The notes: generated from the sequence alone by a model not told the origin. DNA of 29,348 bases from Candidatus Heimdallarchaeota archaeon (GCA_027016475.1 JALUTL010000198.1:1-29348), one strand, 5' to 3'. Shown: positions 16,491-25,124, counted from the first letter of the stretch. Numbers and translations are program-made.

Positions 16491-17981
16491 ATGAGTGACG
16501 AAACTTATATCAAAGTGCTGAAGTACTCGGGAAAAAGAACCCTCGTAGGTCTCCAGCTGTTTTATCTTGTTGTTGCAGTGGCATTCACTGTTTTGATCAC
16601 ATTGACTTTGTCCCGCATTGTGCAGGACAGTGGCATTGATGATGTGGGTGTTTCTACATTGCTACTGCTACAGTATCTGTACATTTTGGTCACTTTACTC
16701 ATGCTTGCGGAATATCTTTTGTCGTTGGGGATTTTCTATAATTACAAAACTCGAGTTGTAGCAATTATTTATTTCTTGGCCATCAGCCTTTCTTTTGTGT
16801 TTTCTATCTTGATCATTCCATATGCCGATGTCCTGAACATTGAAATCATGTCTGCACTGTATTTCTTGGCAATTATGAGTAGCTCAACAATCGCATCGTA
16901 TTTCCTTTGGATATCTTTCAAGCCTGATGAAGAGGCAGATCTGATGATGAAATTCCAAGAACTTAAAGATCAATTACGGAATCTCTCTGTAGCAGATTTA
17001 AAAATAGCTGAAGCATTGGACAAGGCAAATCGGTGGATCATCAACAAACAAAGAGGAGATGGCACGTGGGGTGACCAAATGCCTTTGTATGAAACATCTG
17101 AAGTGGGTAGGATGTTTCTTTTGACAAATCGAGGTTTAAATTATTCGTGGATCAAAGTTGTAGATGGGGTTGAAGAAAAAAGAAGTCTGGAACAAGTCTA
17201 TTATCTGGTTTTGGATGCTTTGGAAACTGCAATGATAAGTGACAGCTACCAATCCTTGGTTCCGCTTCTGTTTGTTTTGACGGTCGACAACAAAAATGTA
17301 AGTTTTGATGATATTGCATTATTGGAGATCAAGGCCAAACTTGCAAACTTCAGCGAATGGGACTTCGTTAATAGCTTGGAAAACAAGGAGACCATTATGA
17401 CCAATGAAGTACCAAGTATTGTGGCTTTGGGACCGATTTTCAAGTATTTGGGAGATTATGAAGGTGCACAGCTCATCGCTGATATCATGGCAAATACATT
17501 CAATATTATTGTCAACAGATCTATAAAGAGGTTTAGCAATATTCAAGATGATACCGAGATACCGTCATACTTCATCGGACTTTTGTACAACAGCCTTGTG
17601 GAGATGTTGGAACGAAAGCCGTATTCAGAAGCACCTGAACTTTATGGTGAAGGCGATCAAGATTTCCCTGCACTTGCATTGGGCTTCGGGCAGAGTGACA
17701 GGAGAATTACAGTGGAAACTCGCTTGAAGAAGATGAGGGAATATCTCGAAAGCAAGCAAGGGATCGATGGCGGCTGGGAAGGTTCAATTGGTGCCACTGC
17801 TGAATGCCTAAGGGCTATCGTCCATCAAGAACCGATAGAACGAGAAGTTGTCAAATTGGCAGTTTTCTTCCTATTGGCTCAACAAAGGGCAGACGGCTCA
17901 TGGAATGAAGACATTGTCTTGACATGCCAAGCGATCAACGCACTGCATGCTGTGAAATCCAACATAATAATTGCAAAATAG
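16491..17981 (+). CDS. Membrane protein with prenyltransferase/squalene-cyclase-like toroid domain
   Basis: Of 496 residues, the first 145 or so hold four membrane helices. The rest is helical with repeats of the QW type seen in alpha/alpha toroids: ANRWIINKQRGDGTWGDQ near 180 and FFLLAQQRADGSWNED near 470, with KQGIDGGWEG near 425. This pattern belongs to prenyltransferase and squalene-hopene cyclase repeats. The DxDD or zinc-ligand residues needed for catalysis are not evident, so it is more likely a binding or sensing module facing the cytoplasm. A six-codon ORF (ATG 16478, stop overlapping this start) precedes it after a GGAG site. It ends 15 bp before the prepilin peptidase gene, suggesting an operon. 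Confidence 0.65.
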   Translation: MSDETYIKVLKYSGKRTLVGLQLFYLVVAVAFTVLITLTLSRIVQDSGIDDVGVSTLLLLQYLYILVTLLMLAEYLLSLGIFYNYKTRVVAIIYFLAISLSFVFSILIIPYADVLNIEIMSALYFLAIMSSSTIASYFLWISFKPDEEADLMMKFQELKDQLRNLSVADLKIAEALDKANRWIINKQRGDGTWGDQMPLYETSEVGRMFLLTNRGLNYSWIKVVDGVEEKRSLEQVYYLVLDALETAMISDSYQSLVPLLFVLTVDNKNVSFDDIALLEIKAKLANFSEWDFVNSLENKETIMTNEVPSIVALGPIFKYLGDYEGAQLIADIMANTFNIIVNRSIKRFSNIQDDTEIPSYFIGLLYNSLVEMLERKPYSEAPELYGEGDQDFPALALGFGQSDRRITVETRLKKMREYLESKQGIDGGWEGSIGATAECLRAIVHQEPIEREVVKLAVFFLLAQQRADGSWNEDIVLTCQAINALHAVKSNIIIAK

Positions 17982-17996
17982 CTTGGGGTACAAACC

Positions 17997-18794
17997 ATGG
18001 AATATATTTGCGAAATCCTTTTGGCTGCTCTTACATTCATATGCCTTACGATTGGTTGTTATCAAGACGTTAAAACCCGCTATACAAGCAACAAACTCTG
18101 GGCCATCCAAGGGATTGGGTCTGCCATACTTCTGATAGCATGCGGTGTAATATCTCCTTACTCATTTTTGGAGATTTTCGGAATCGTGTTGAATGTTTTG
18201 TTCGCACTTTTCTTCGGTTTTTTGTTTTTGTACTTGGGTGCTTGGGGAGGTGGTGATTCAAAGGCGATGATGGTGCTAGGCATTTCTTCCCCCTTTGTGT
18301 TTTCTTTCATTCCTATGGATATCCCTCTACAGTTTAGTCTAGTTCCGCTCTTTCTCATTCTCTTTAACATGTTGCCCGCAATGCTCTTGATACTGGTCAT
18401 TACTTTGGGCTATAATTTGATAAGTATCGGTGCAAAGGGTGTCGGGTTGCCGCAAGGATCATTTGTTCAAAAACTGATAATTCTGATTACGGCGTTTCCA
18501 ATTAAGCCTGAAAGATTGACCGGGGATTCATTTCTTGATCCTGTAGAGGTTTTCGAAAATGATGATTGGCACGCTGATGCACCTGTTTTCGGACAATTTG
18601 ATGAGGAGGATGAAGTCCTTGAACGCAGGGAAAGAGAGAGAAGAAATGAGGTAAGAAATCAAGCATTGGCAATGAAAAAGGCATACGTCTGGGTTCGACC
18701 GCAGATTCCTGGGTTGCTGCTGTTTTGGATTGCATATGTTATTTGGTTATTTTATGGTTCAATTGGTCTACCATTCCTTGCCGTTCTCCTATAA
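17997..18794 (+). CDS. Archaeal prepilin/preflagellin peptidase (A24 family)
   Basis: This membrane aspartyl protease cleaves class III signal peptides of archaeal pilins and archaellins. Of 265 residues, the two catalytic aspartates are D24 (CYQDVKTRY) and D87 in the GxGD motif (GGGDSK). Several membrane helices lie in residues 1-165, then a long acidic/basic cytoplasmic stretch at about 190-225 (EEDEVLERRERERRNE), and two final helices. The charged linker resembles the FlaK group. The pilin-like protein at 6130 is a possible substrate in this window. The gene follows the toroid membrane protein closely. Confidence 0.87.
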   Translation: MEYICEILLAALTFICLTIGCYQDVKTRYTSNKLWAIQGIGSAILLIACGVISPYSFLEIFGIVLNVLFALFFGFLFLYLGAWGGGDSKAMMVLGISSPFVFSFIPMDIPLQFSLVPLFLILFNMLPAMLLILVITLGYNLISIGAKGVGLPQGSFVQKLIILITAFPIKPERLTGDSFLDPVEVFENDDWHADAPVFGQFDEEDEVLERRERERRNEVRNQALAMKKAYVWVRPQIPGLLLFWIAYVIWLFYGSIGLPFLAVLL

Positions 18795-18856
18795 TGCAAA
18801 ACAACAATGCTCAGCTACCAATATTTAAAAAAACATGCTGTCGTCCAAATTTACAA

Positions 18857-19222
18857 ATGCATCAATTAATATTCAAAATTGCTAAAACAATAAACTTCTT
18901 GTTTCTGTTGATGTTGCTGTCATTCCCATTGGGCCTTTTTGTGGGATTGCAAAACGTCACTGACAGCTCATCCATTGTGTATTTTCAAGGACAGTCTGCT
19001 GAAGTCTTTAGGGACAAAAGAGGAGTACCAACCATAATTGCGGAGAATGTAATGGATTTGGTATTTGCCCAAGGATATGAATTTGCACGAGACAGGTTGT
19101 TTCAGCTTGAATTTTATCGATCAATTATCAATGGCGAACTCTCCAGACTTTTTGGAGTAGATTTGTTAGAAACAGACATATTCTTACGAACACTTGGTCT
19201 AAACGAATCTCCAACGTCCTAG
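18857..19222 (+). CDS. Penicillin acylase family protein, N-terminal part (frameshifted)
   Basis: This piece has a signal anchor (MHQLIFKIAKTINFLFLLML) and the start of the penicillin acylase (Ntn hydrolase) alpha chain: VFRDKRGVPTIIAENVMDL, FAQGYEFARDRLFQLEFYRS and FLRTLGL. The frame then runs into a stop at 19222, while the homology continues in the next frame from about 19201. Adding one A to the AAA at 19201-19203 joins them smoothly (RTLGLKRISNVLVLKS). ATG 18857 is preceded by AATATTTAAAA about 30 nt upstream. An alternative ATG at 18794 overlaps the preceding stop as TAATG. The break is either an assembly error or a recent mutation. Confidence 0.75.
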   Translation: MHQLIFKIAKTINFLFLLMLLSFPLGLFVGLQNVTDSSSIVYFQGQSAEVFRDKRGVPTIIAENVMDLVFAQGYEFARDRLFQLEFYRSIINGELSRLFGVDLLETDIFLRTLGLNESPTS

Positions 19223-21342
19223 TTCTGAAAAGTGAACAATTTTATGTCCAACTCGCAGCTTCATATGTTGCAGGCATCAACCAATACATTGATTCTCATC
19301 TAAATAATTTACCTCTAGAATTTCAATTGCTGGGTGTGAAACCAAAGCATTGGACGATAGAAGATTCGTTTGCGATGCATGGTGTTTTGTCATATAACTT
19401 TGCTTTTGCAGGATTAGGGCATGAGGTTCTCAGGTACGATGTCATCAAAAAATTAGGGAATGAGAGGGCGTTGGATCTGTTTCCTGTTGAGTATGAACCT
19501 GCAAAAGAATACCTTTTGTCATATAACATTACAGAGGAAGGCTTGCCCACTACATCAAAAACCCAGCTTGGATTCAATGGAATTGAATCCACTGATGGTG
19601 GCTCTTATATCAACTATAGAATTGACGAGTCCATTAAGGGTCTGCTTCTTCCTGAATGGAATAGCCTTGCTTCAAACAATTGGGTGATCTCTGGCAATCT
19701 GACCAAATCCGGTAAACCTATAATTGCAAATGATCCCCACTTAGGATTGGCTGTACCAGGTTTGTGGTATTTTGTAACCCTGATTTCAAAGGAAGAGGAC
19801 ATACAGGTTCAAGGCTTTGCCTTGCCTGGGATTCCCCTCATTGGTTTGGGTCACAATCAGTTTGTGGCTTGGGGTGCAACATCAGGCATTGCCGATTCTT
19901 TGGACACCTACTTCCTCAAAATGAATGAAACATCATATCTTGTAAACAATACAATATGGAAGCACTTCGAAACGGAAGAACATATTATTCCAATTAGAGG
20001 AAAAGAGCCTGTAAGGCATGTAGTCAGAATTTCTGATTTCGGACCGCTGCTAAATGTTACTTTGGGTGGAGAGAATGTTGAATTGGCTGTTAAGTGGACT
20101 TATCACCAAAATTATGAAAGAAATCAGCCATTTAAGGCAATTTATTTGATGAACACCGCAAAATCTGTTGAAGAATTCCATACTGCCTTACAGTATCTGA
20201 TTGTTCCCGGATTCAACTGGGTCGTAGCTGATGTTCAAGGAGACATTGCATTAGCACTGAATGCTCTTGTTCCGATAAGAAGCAGAGGCTATGGCTTGCT
20301 ACCACAAAATGGATCAAACGGCCTCAATTATTGGAATGGGACAATTCCTTTTGAGAACCAATATTATGTGAAAAATCCACCCCAAGGGTTCTTGTATTCA
20401 GCTAATGAACGAGTTGACAAAAGGAATCTTTACTATTACTCTGAATCTTACGCTTTAGGGTATCGGGCCAAACGGATATCACAAGTTCTGGCAAACTTTA
20501 CAGACTTTCCATACAATGAGCCTTGGGATCTTCCAATGGTTCATAGGTTACAGGCTGACGTAAAATCACTTTCTGCAACAGAAATGCTGATCCCACTGAT
20601 TTCAAAACTCAATTCCACAGATATTATTTCGAAGCTTTCCTATCCCATCAGGCAAATGATTGAAATGTTGGCCTCTTGGGACTATGTTATCGATTCTTCT
20701 AGAGCAGAGCCGCTTATCTTCACCACTTGGCGTTTATTGTTTGTCAAACGCGTCCTCATGGATGAATTGGGTTTAAGGGATGCTGTTCGCTCTCAATATG
20801 GTGGTCTTGGCACCATAACCAGATATTTGGCAATAAACCAATCAGCCCATTGGTTTGACGATAAATCAACACCTCAAAAAGAAAGTGCCATAGACATGGC
20901 TATCTTGGCTTTGAATGATTCCTATGAATATTTGTCAACAAGATATGGACACAATATAAGGACATGGCAATACGGAAAGGCGCACAAAATCAAATTTGAG
21001 CATCCAATGGGCGGTGTGCTCCCATTTTTGAATATTGGCGGGGAAGGGTTCAATGGGACATCATTAACTGTAAACGCGATGGAAGGTCCTTGGCTGAGAT
21101 CAAATGGGGAAATACGATATGAATATGCTTATGGGCCATCCATGCATTTTACTGCCATTGTCTCCTCTGAATGGACAGATGTACTCATCAACTACCCTCC
21201 CGGTGTATCTGGAAATTTTGGGACATCAAATTACGACAACCTGTATCTAGAGTGGCGAGATTTCAAATATTTCTCCCCATTGTTCGATGAACAACGCATT
21301 CGGCAAGAATATTCCAGAGAGGTGATCTATACAAATGGATGA
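19201..21342 (+). CDS. Penicillin acylase family protein, main part (frameshifted from 18857)
   Basis: This continues the Ntn-hydrolase. It starts in frame with ISNVLVLKSEQFYVQLAAS, and has the self-cleavage site and nucleophile at LASNNWVISG, Ser codon 19672-19674, followed by GKPIIANDPHLGL. Later family segments are GIPLIGLGHNQFVAWGATSG, FNWVVADVQGDIAL and the beta-chain end with GVLPFLNIGGEGFNG. If read as a separate gene, the first usable start is TTG 19327, but this would lose conserved residues. The intact protein would be about 828 residues, normal for the family. The family hydrolyses amide bonds, including N-acyl-homoserine lactones in some bacteria; the substrate here is unknown. 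No other disruption is seen over the remaining 2.1 kb. Confidence 0.85.
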   Translation, partial: KRISNVLVLKSEQFYVQLAASYVAGINQYIDSHLNNLPLEFQLLGVKPKHWTIEDSFAMHGVLSYNFAFAGLGHEVLRYDVIKKLGNERALDLFPVEYEPAKEYLLSYNITEEGLPTTSKTQLGFNGIESTDGGSYINYRIDESIKGLLLPEWNSLASNNWVISGNLTKSGKPIIANDPHLGLAVPGLWYFVTLISKEEDIQVQGFALPGIPLIGLGHNQFVAWGATSGIADSLDTYFLKMNETSYLVNNTIWKHFETEEHIIPIRGKEPVRHVVRISDFGPLLNVTLGGENVELAVKWTYHQNYERNQPFKAIYLMNTAKSVEEFHTALQYLIVPGFNWVVADVQGDIALALNALVPIRSRGYGLLPQNGSNGLNYWNGTIPFENQYYVKNPPQGFLYSANERVDKRNLYYYSESYALGYRAKRISQVLANFTDFPYNEPWDLPMVHRLQADVKSLSATEMLIPLISKLNSTDIISKLSYPIRQMIEMLASWDYVIDSSRAEPLIFTTWRLLFVKRVLMDELGLRDAVRSQYGGLGTITRYLAINQSAHWFDDKSTPQKESAIDMAILALNDSYEYLSTRYGHNIRTWQYGKAHKIKFEHPMGGVLPFLNIGGEGFNGTSLTVNAMEGPWLRSNGEIRYEYAYGPSMHFTAIVSSEWTDVLINYPPGVSGNFGTSNYDNLYLEWRDFKYFSPLFDEQRIRQEYSREVIYTNG

Positions 21343-21763
21343 AAATAACGTTTCTCCCTTACGAAATGGGATTCAAATAATACTTTTGTTAACTTTGCTC
21401 ATCGTCTATTCACTCGATTTTAACACCCAAAAGATTGCTTTATTGTTAGTAATCCTATGGGCAGTTCTTGTACTGATTGATGAAATGTTTCAGAAACTAA
21501 GGTTGAGGTCACGTCTGCCATTGGTGCTTTCAAATCGGCTCACAATTTATTGCCTCTTAATGGTTCTCTTTGTACTTTCACCGCATTATCCGATTGTGGG
21601 TATTCAATTTCCTTTTGGATACTTCATAATGCTTTCTGTCCTACATGTGGGTTTGATATTGTTAGAACTGAATAGGGAATCCCTTAGTTCCTTGCAATGG
21701 GTACTCCTTTATCTGGTTTTCTTCACTTTTTCAATTTCATTGCTGGGCAATCTCCTGATATGA
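21335..21763 (+). CDS. Small membrane protein, unknown
   Basis: The 142-residue, very hydrophobic protein has about five membrane helices and no recognised motif. Its ATG lies inside the end of the acylase gene (8-bp overlap), and AGAGAGG upstream could serve as a ribosome-binding site, so the two are probably co-translated. It may work with the acylase at the membrane, which is inference from overlap alone. Confidence 0.6.
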   Translation: MDENNVSPLRNGIQIILLLTLLIVYSLDFNTQKIALLLVILWAVLVLIDEMFQKLRLRSRLPLVLSNRLTIYCLLMVLFVLSPHYPIVGIQFPFGYFIMLSVLHVGLILLELNRESLSSLQWVLLYLVFFTFSISLLGNLLI

Positions 21764-21860
21764 TGTGTATTAGACAGAGAATGGCTTGAATTGATTGAAG
21801 AGAAAAAATAGGATGTATCTTCAAATATGTTTATGAAGGCACAAACAAGATGGAATATAA

Positions 21861-23363
21861 ATGGAGATCATTCTCGAAGCTTCGTTGAAAGAATTTAAAC
21901 AAATCTGGCTTCAGAATAAAGATCTCCCTTTCTCCTTCTTTAACCTCCATATACATGAAAATGAATTGGCTGAACTCAAGAACACTTTACAGACAATTTC
22001 CAAACCATTTCATTTTGTGATCTCTTTGGATCAGAATGGATCTACATATAGTCAAGAAACGATAGCCAACCGCCAAACAATATTGCAAGATCTCTGGAAT
22101 GTCCCTGTCCAATATCTGGAGTATGAATATCCTTTTGATCTTCCATCGGTTGAAAAATTGGCCAAAGGACACACTCGACCGATCATTACCTTCAAGGATC
22201 TTGAAGGAATCGCAAAAATAGACTTCTCCATGATTCAGACTCTTGCCCGATCCCTCCCAAATTCCATTTTCAAAATTGTTGCTAATCCGGAGACAGTACT
22301 CGATCTCCATCAATTGGTTATGTGGGGTAAAACGTTGACATCCCGCGGCATTCCTCATGTCATTGAAATCAAAGGCGTATTTTCACAATTACAGCCTTTC
22401 ATGGCTGCAAAATATTTTGGAAATCATTGGCTTAGCATCTCCTTTGATCAAAAACCACTTCAGAATCAAGCAAGAGCATTTGCGACTCGAATACAATCCG
22501 ATTTTGAACATTTGGGAGGAGTTTCTACATCTGTTGATGAAAGGGATATTGTCTTTGACAAACTGAATATGTTGTTGAAATCCATAAATTCGGAGACTTA
22601 TAAGGTTGGAATATTATCAAATGATCCGTTTCTAATGAAGATTAAGGAGGTCGGGGACAATGAACTATTCAACTTCCTCAATTTCAATGGAATTTCAGTT
22701 TCACTGCCGGTTTCAACCAACGAGGAAATTAGCGCTTTTCTTAAGGGACTTGTTCAAGATCTGTTCGACGGGTACTCTCTTATAGGTTCGATCCAGAAAA
22801 CGAAGTTTGATGTAATTGACCGATACGATGTATCCTCAGCAAAAAGTGGCGTCGTTTCTTTTATATCCAATATGAATGGATATTACAATGGGTTCGACAC
22901 AAATTACTATCTTTTCAAAGAAATAATAGAGGAACACCTGCAGCATGATGTTGTAAATGTGTATTTGGAAGGTGTTTCAACACTGACTTATTCACTTCTT
23001 CCGATCATTCATCCATCAGCGAACCAAATTACCATCAGAAACAGGACAAAGAGCAAAATTTCCAATCTGGTGCAATATTACCCGAAAGTCAGTGAAGTTG
23101 AACCTGGAGAGACCGTGACTTACGATCTTGTGGTTAATTTTGTCCCATTTGGCACAGGTGATTTGCCCAGTATCTTGCCTTTTTCTAGAAAAGTGGCTGA
23201 AAATGCACGGATGATAATTGATACGACTTTGACTACAAATGACACACCTCTTATCCGATTTGCAAAAAAATATGATATACCCTATGTTGATGGCCTACAG
23301 CTTTTTGCTAAACGTGGTTTCATTGATACCCAGATTTTATTGGAATCAAAACATTCTTCTTGA
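21861..23363 (+). CDS. Divergent AroD-AroE-like fusion, probably catalytically degenerate
   Basis: The 500-residue protein follows the order of bifunctional 3-dehydroquinate dehydratase (type I)/shikimate dehydrogenase. The AroD-like half has SIFKIVANPE (K138, like the Schiff-base lysine), but the expected catalytic His region (SxHDFxxTP) reads ITFKDLEG. The AroE-like half has NRTKSK (394-399), DLVVNFVPFG (422-431) and a C-terminal block MIIDTTLTTNDTPLIRFAKK. However, the NTD motif reads FDTN, the NVTxPxK lysine is missing (SVSLPVS), the glycine-rich NADP loop is lost (YLEGVSTLTYS), and the conserved Gln in the final motif is Lys/Arg. It therefore looks like a pseudoenzyme or a protein of changed specificity. 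The similarity is distant, so a different alpha/beta fold cannot be excluded. Confidence 0.6.
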   Translation: MEIILEASLKEFKQIWLQNKDLPFSFFNLHIHENELAELKNTLQTISKPFHFVISLDQNGSTYSQETIANRQTILQDLWNVPVQYLEYEYPFDLPSVEKLAKGHTRPIITFKDLEGIAKIDFSMIQTLARSLPNSIFKIVANPETVLDLHQLVMWGKTLTSRGIPHVIEIKGVFSQLQPFMAAKYFGNHWLSISFDQKPLQNQARAFATRIQSDFEHLGGVSTSVDERDIVFDKLNMLLKSINSETYKVGILSNDPFLMKIKEVGDNELFNFLNFNGISVSLPVSTNEEISAFLKGLVQDLFDGYSLIGSIQKTKFDVIDRYDVSSAKSGVVSFISNMNGYYNGFDTNYYLFKEIIEEHLQHDVVNVYLEGVSTLTYSLLPIIHPSANQITIRNRTKSKISNLVQYYPKVSEVEPGETVTYDLVVNFVPFGTGDLPSILPFSRKVAENARMIIDTTLTTNDTPLIRFAKKYDIPYVDGLQLFAKRGFIDTQILLESKHSS

Positions 23364-23425
23364 CAACATGTTCACGAAATGAATATCCAAGGATAAACTT
23401 CTAATAATGTTCCACTTCTGCCTAC

Positions 23426-23538
23426 CTATCGTCAAGTTCCGATAGAAACTTATTCGGCCGCTGAAGCAACTTCAGACGACTTGGCGAGACGATTTCGCCG
23501 CTATCCCATTGGGATTTTCCCTTTGGGAGTACTTTTTT
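23426..23538 (+). ncRNA. Candidate structured RNA or terminator array
   Basis: Successive inverted repeats are CTATCG-N8-CGATAG (23426-23445), CTGAAG-CAA-CTTCAG (23461-23475), GGCGA-N7-TCGCC (23483-23499), ATCCC-ATT-GGGAT (23503-23515) and TCCC-TTT-GGGA (23518-23528), followed by a T6 run. Tight loops and close packing suggest a folded RNA with a 3' T-tract end, or a strong transcription end for the gene before it. I cannot match it to tRNA, SRP RNA, RNase P RNA or a C/D box RNA. The strand is inferred from the T-run. Confidence 0.35.
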
Positions 23539-23596
23539 GCCTGTACAATCTTGCCCATACAGTCCCAAAACAATGGTTCTTTTGAGCCTGTACAAT
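23539..23596. repeat. 11-bp direct repeat GCCTGTACAAT
   Basis: Two exact copies, at 23539-23549 and 23586-23596, lie 47 bp apart; each follows a CTTTT-containing T-run. The first also pairs with TACAG at 23558-23562. The role is unknown; a regulator site or local duplication are both possible. Confidence 0.45.
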
Positions 23597-23663
23597 TCAA
23601 TGAATACGTTACAAAATATAAAATTTTGGAGTGGAGATGATTAAAAGTGACTGCAGGTATGCA

Positions 23664-23674
23664 AATTATTTAAG
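23664..23674 (+). promoter_or_regulatory. TATA-like box of the geranylgeranyl reductase gene
   Basis: AATTATTTAAG lies about 29 nt before ATG 23699. It indicates that the reductase has its own promoter, separate from the structured region upstream. Confidence 0.45.
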
Positions 23675-23698
23675 TTAGTTTCCTATCCAAACTTATCC

Positions 23699-25060
23699 AT
23701 GGAAGAAAAGGTTGATGTAGCAGTAGTTGGAGGCGGCCCTGCGGGTGTAATGGCTGCAATTACTGCAGCAAAGCAAGGACTTTCAGTGACCGTGCTGGAT
23801 AAGAAGCCACGTGAGAAAATTGGAAACAAAAGCTGTGGGGATGCATTGGATAGGGTCGCACCTAACCTAATGAAAGACAAGTTGGGAATAGAATACCCTA
23901 ATGGAAAAGAGCTTCCTTCCCCACTCGAGCATCTAACCTTTGCTTCAGTTTCCCTTAAGCATTCACTCACTGCACATACGCCGGCATTCATCGTGCATAG
24001 GTTGCACTATGGGCAACGGCTCCTCAAAATAGCCGAAGAGAATGGCGCAAAAATAGTTGGAAATGCAAAAGTTCGTGACATTCTAATCGATGGAGATCAA
24101 ATAACTGGTGTTCAATTTTTCCATGAAAATGAACAAAAGGAAATTTCAGCAAAAGTTGTAATTGATGCTTCTGGATACATTGGAATCGTCAGAAAACTGA
24201 TCCCAGAAGATCTAGAGTATGGGATTGACTACTCTGTGCCACCTGAGCACACGGTCGCAACATATCGGGAAATTGTTCGACTTGACAGGCCTCATGAGTT
24301 CCAGAAGCGGATTGTTCTCTTGTACCATGAGTCCATCCCGATTCCAGGTTATGCCTGGATTTTCACCGATGGTGAACTACAGTTGAATATCGGCGTCACT
24401 TGGCCTAAGCATATTCCTTATCCAGATGGTAAGAGCCTAAAAGAGATTTACCATGAGGTGTTGGATCCGCTTGTTCCCCCGGAAACTTATGAAATTGTCC
24501 ATAAAGGTGGCGGGCAAATTCCTATTCGTCCTCCCTTTGATTCTTTAGTTTTTAATGGTGCCATATTGGTTGGAGAGGCAGGATGCATGGTTGATCCAAC
24601 TACTGCTGAGGGTCATGGACCTTCCCTAATTTCTGGCTATAAGGCAGGTATAGCGGCAACACATGCACTGAAAAGAAACGATGTTACCCACGCTGGCCTT
24701 TGGGAATATAACAAAGATATAATGAACTATCCCGGGTCAACTCACGCCATGAGCTACCAGGCCTTACAATTTTTGAAACAAACTGGGCCATCTGGTATGG
24801 CTTTCTTCCTCAAGCGGAAAATCGTTTCAGAGCAGGATCTAATTGACCTTTTCCAAACACGGGAATTTGTACTTCCATTCCGGAAAAAAGTTCAAAAGAT
24901 TTTGCAGGCGTTCCCTAAATGGGGAATGATGTGGAACCTGAAAAAGGCAATAGAGAAAGTGGAACTGGCTGATCACATCTACAAATCATATCCAAACTCC
25001 CCAGAAGGACTTTCAGAATGGATTGAATGGAGACGACGCGATCTCACTTCAGACTATTGA
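23699..25060 (+). CDS. Geranylgeranyl reductase family flavoprotein
   Basis: The enzyme family saturates the double bonds of archaeal isoprenoid lipid chains, such as digeranylgeranylglycerophospholipid. The 453 residues hold an N-terminal FAD-binding Rossmann motif (VAVVGGGPAGVMAA, 7-20), the family motif KSCGDA (44-49) with its cysteine, VIDASGYIG, and the second FAD motif GEAGCMVDPTTAEGHG near 292. The C-terminus is positively charged. It stands alone, but isoprenoid-precursor genes (thiolase and a DUF35 protein) follow 2-3 kb downstream. Other isoprenoid or chlorophyll-type reductases are related, so the exact substrate is inferred from the archaeal context. Confidence 0.88.
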   Translation: MEEKVDVAVVGGGPAGVMAAITAAKQGLSVTVLDKKPREKIGNKSCGDALDRVAPNLMKDKLGIEYPNGKELPSPLEHLTFASVSLKHSLTAHTPAFIVHRLHYGQRLLKIAEENGAKIVGNAKVRDILIDGDQITGVQFFHENEQKEISAKVVIDASGYIGIVRKLIPEDLEYGIDYSVPPEHTVATYREIVRLDRPHEFQKRIVLLYHESIPIPGYAWIFTDGELQLNIGVTWPKHIPYPDGKSLKEIYHEVLDPLVPPETYEIVHKGGGQIPIRPPFDSLVFNGAILVGEAGCMVDPTTAEGHGPSLISGYKAGIAATHALKRNDVTHAGLWEYNKDIMNYPGSTHAMSYQALQFLKQTGPSGMAFFLKRKIVSEQDLIDLFQTREFVLPFRKKVQKILQAFPKWGMMWNLKKAIEKVELADHIYKSYPNSPEGLSEWIEWRRRDLTSDY

Positions 25061-25094
25061 ATTCGCAGGATGATGGGATTTTGGTACCCCATCT

Positions 25095-25104
25095 CTATAT
25101 ATAG
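25095..25104 (+). promoter_or_regulatory. TATA box of the exported protein gene at 25125
   Basis: CTATATATAG is centred 25.5 nt before ATG 25125, a near-ideal archaeal TATA box for a leaderless mRNA. Confidence 0.6.
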
Positions 25105-25124
25105 ATTCAAAACAAAGGGAAAAT

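Larger units (their letters stand above)
23364..23698. other. 335-bp non-coding stretch with a hairpin array
   Basis: No gene fits here. Between 23426 and 23562 there are six short inverted repeats in a row, described separately. A T6 run is at 23533-23538. An 11-bp direct repeat GCCTGTACAAT occurs at 23539-23549 and 23586-23596. A/T-rich AATATAAAATTTT lies near 23616-23627. The promoter of the next gene is at 23664-23674. Confidence 0.6.

Noticed and set aside
19195..19210. Programmed -1 frameshift in the acylase gene
   Set aside because: The site TCTAAAC is not a classic slippery heptamer and no downstream pseudoknot is obvious; a missing A is simpler.
23637..23678. 13-codon ORF after GGAGTGGAG upstream of the geranylgeranyl reductase
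   Set aside because: Too short, unremarkable peptide, and the nearby TATA-like element is too close to its ATG; no support beyond chance.
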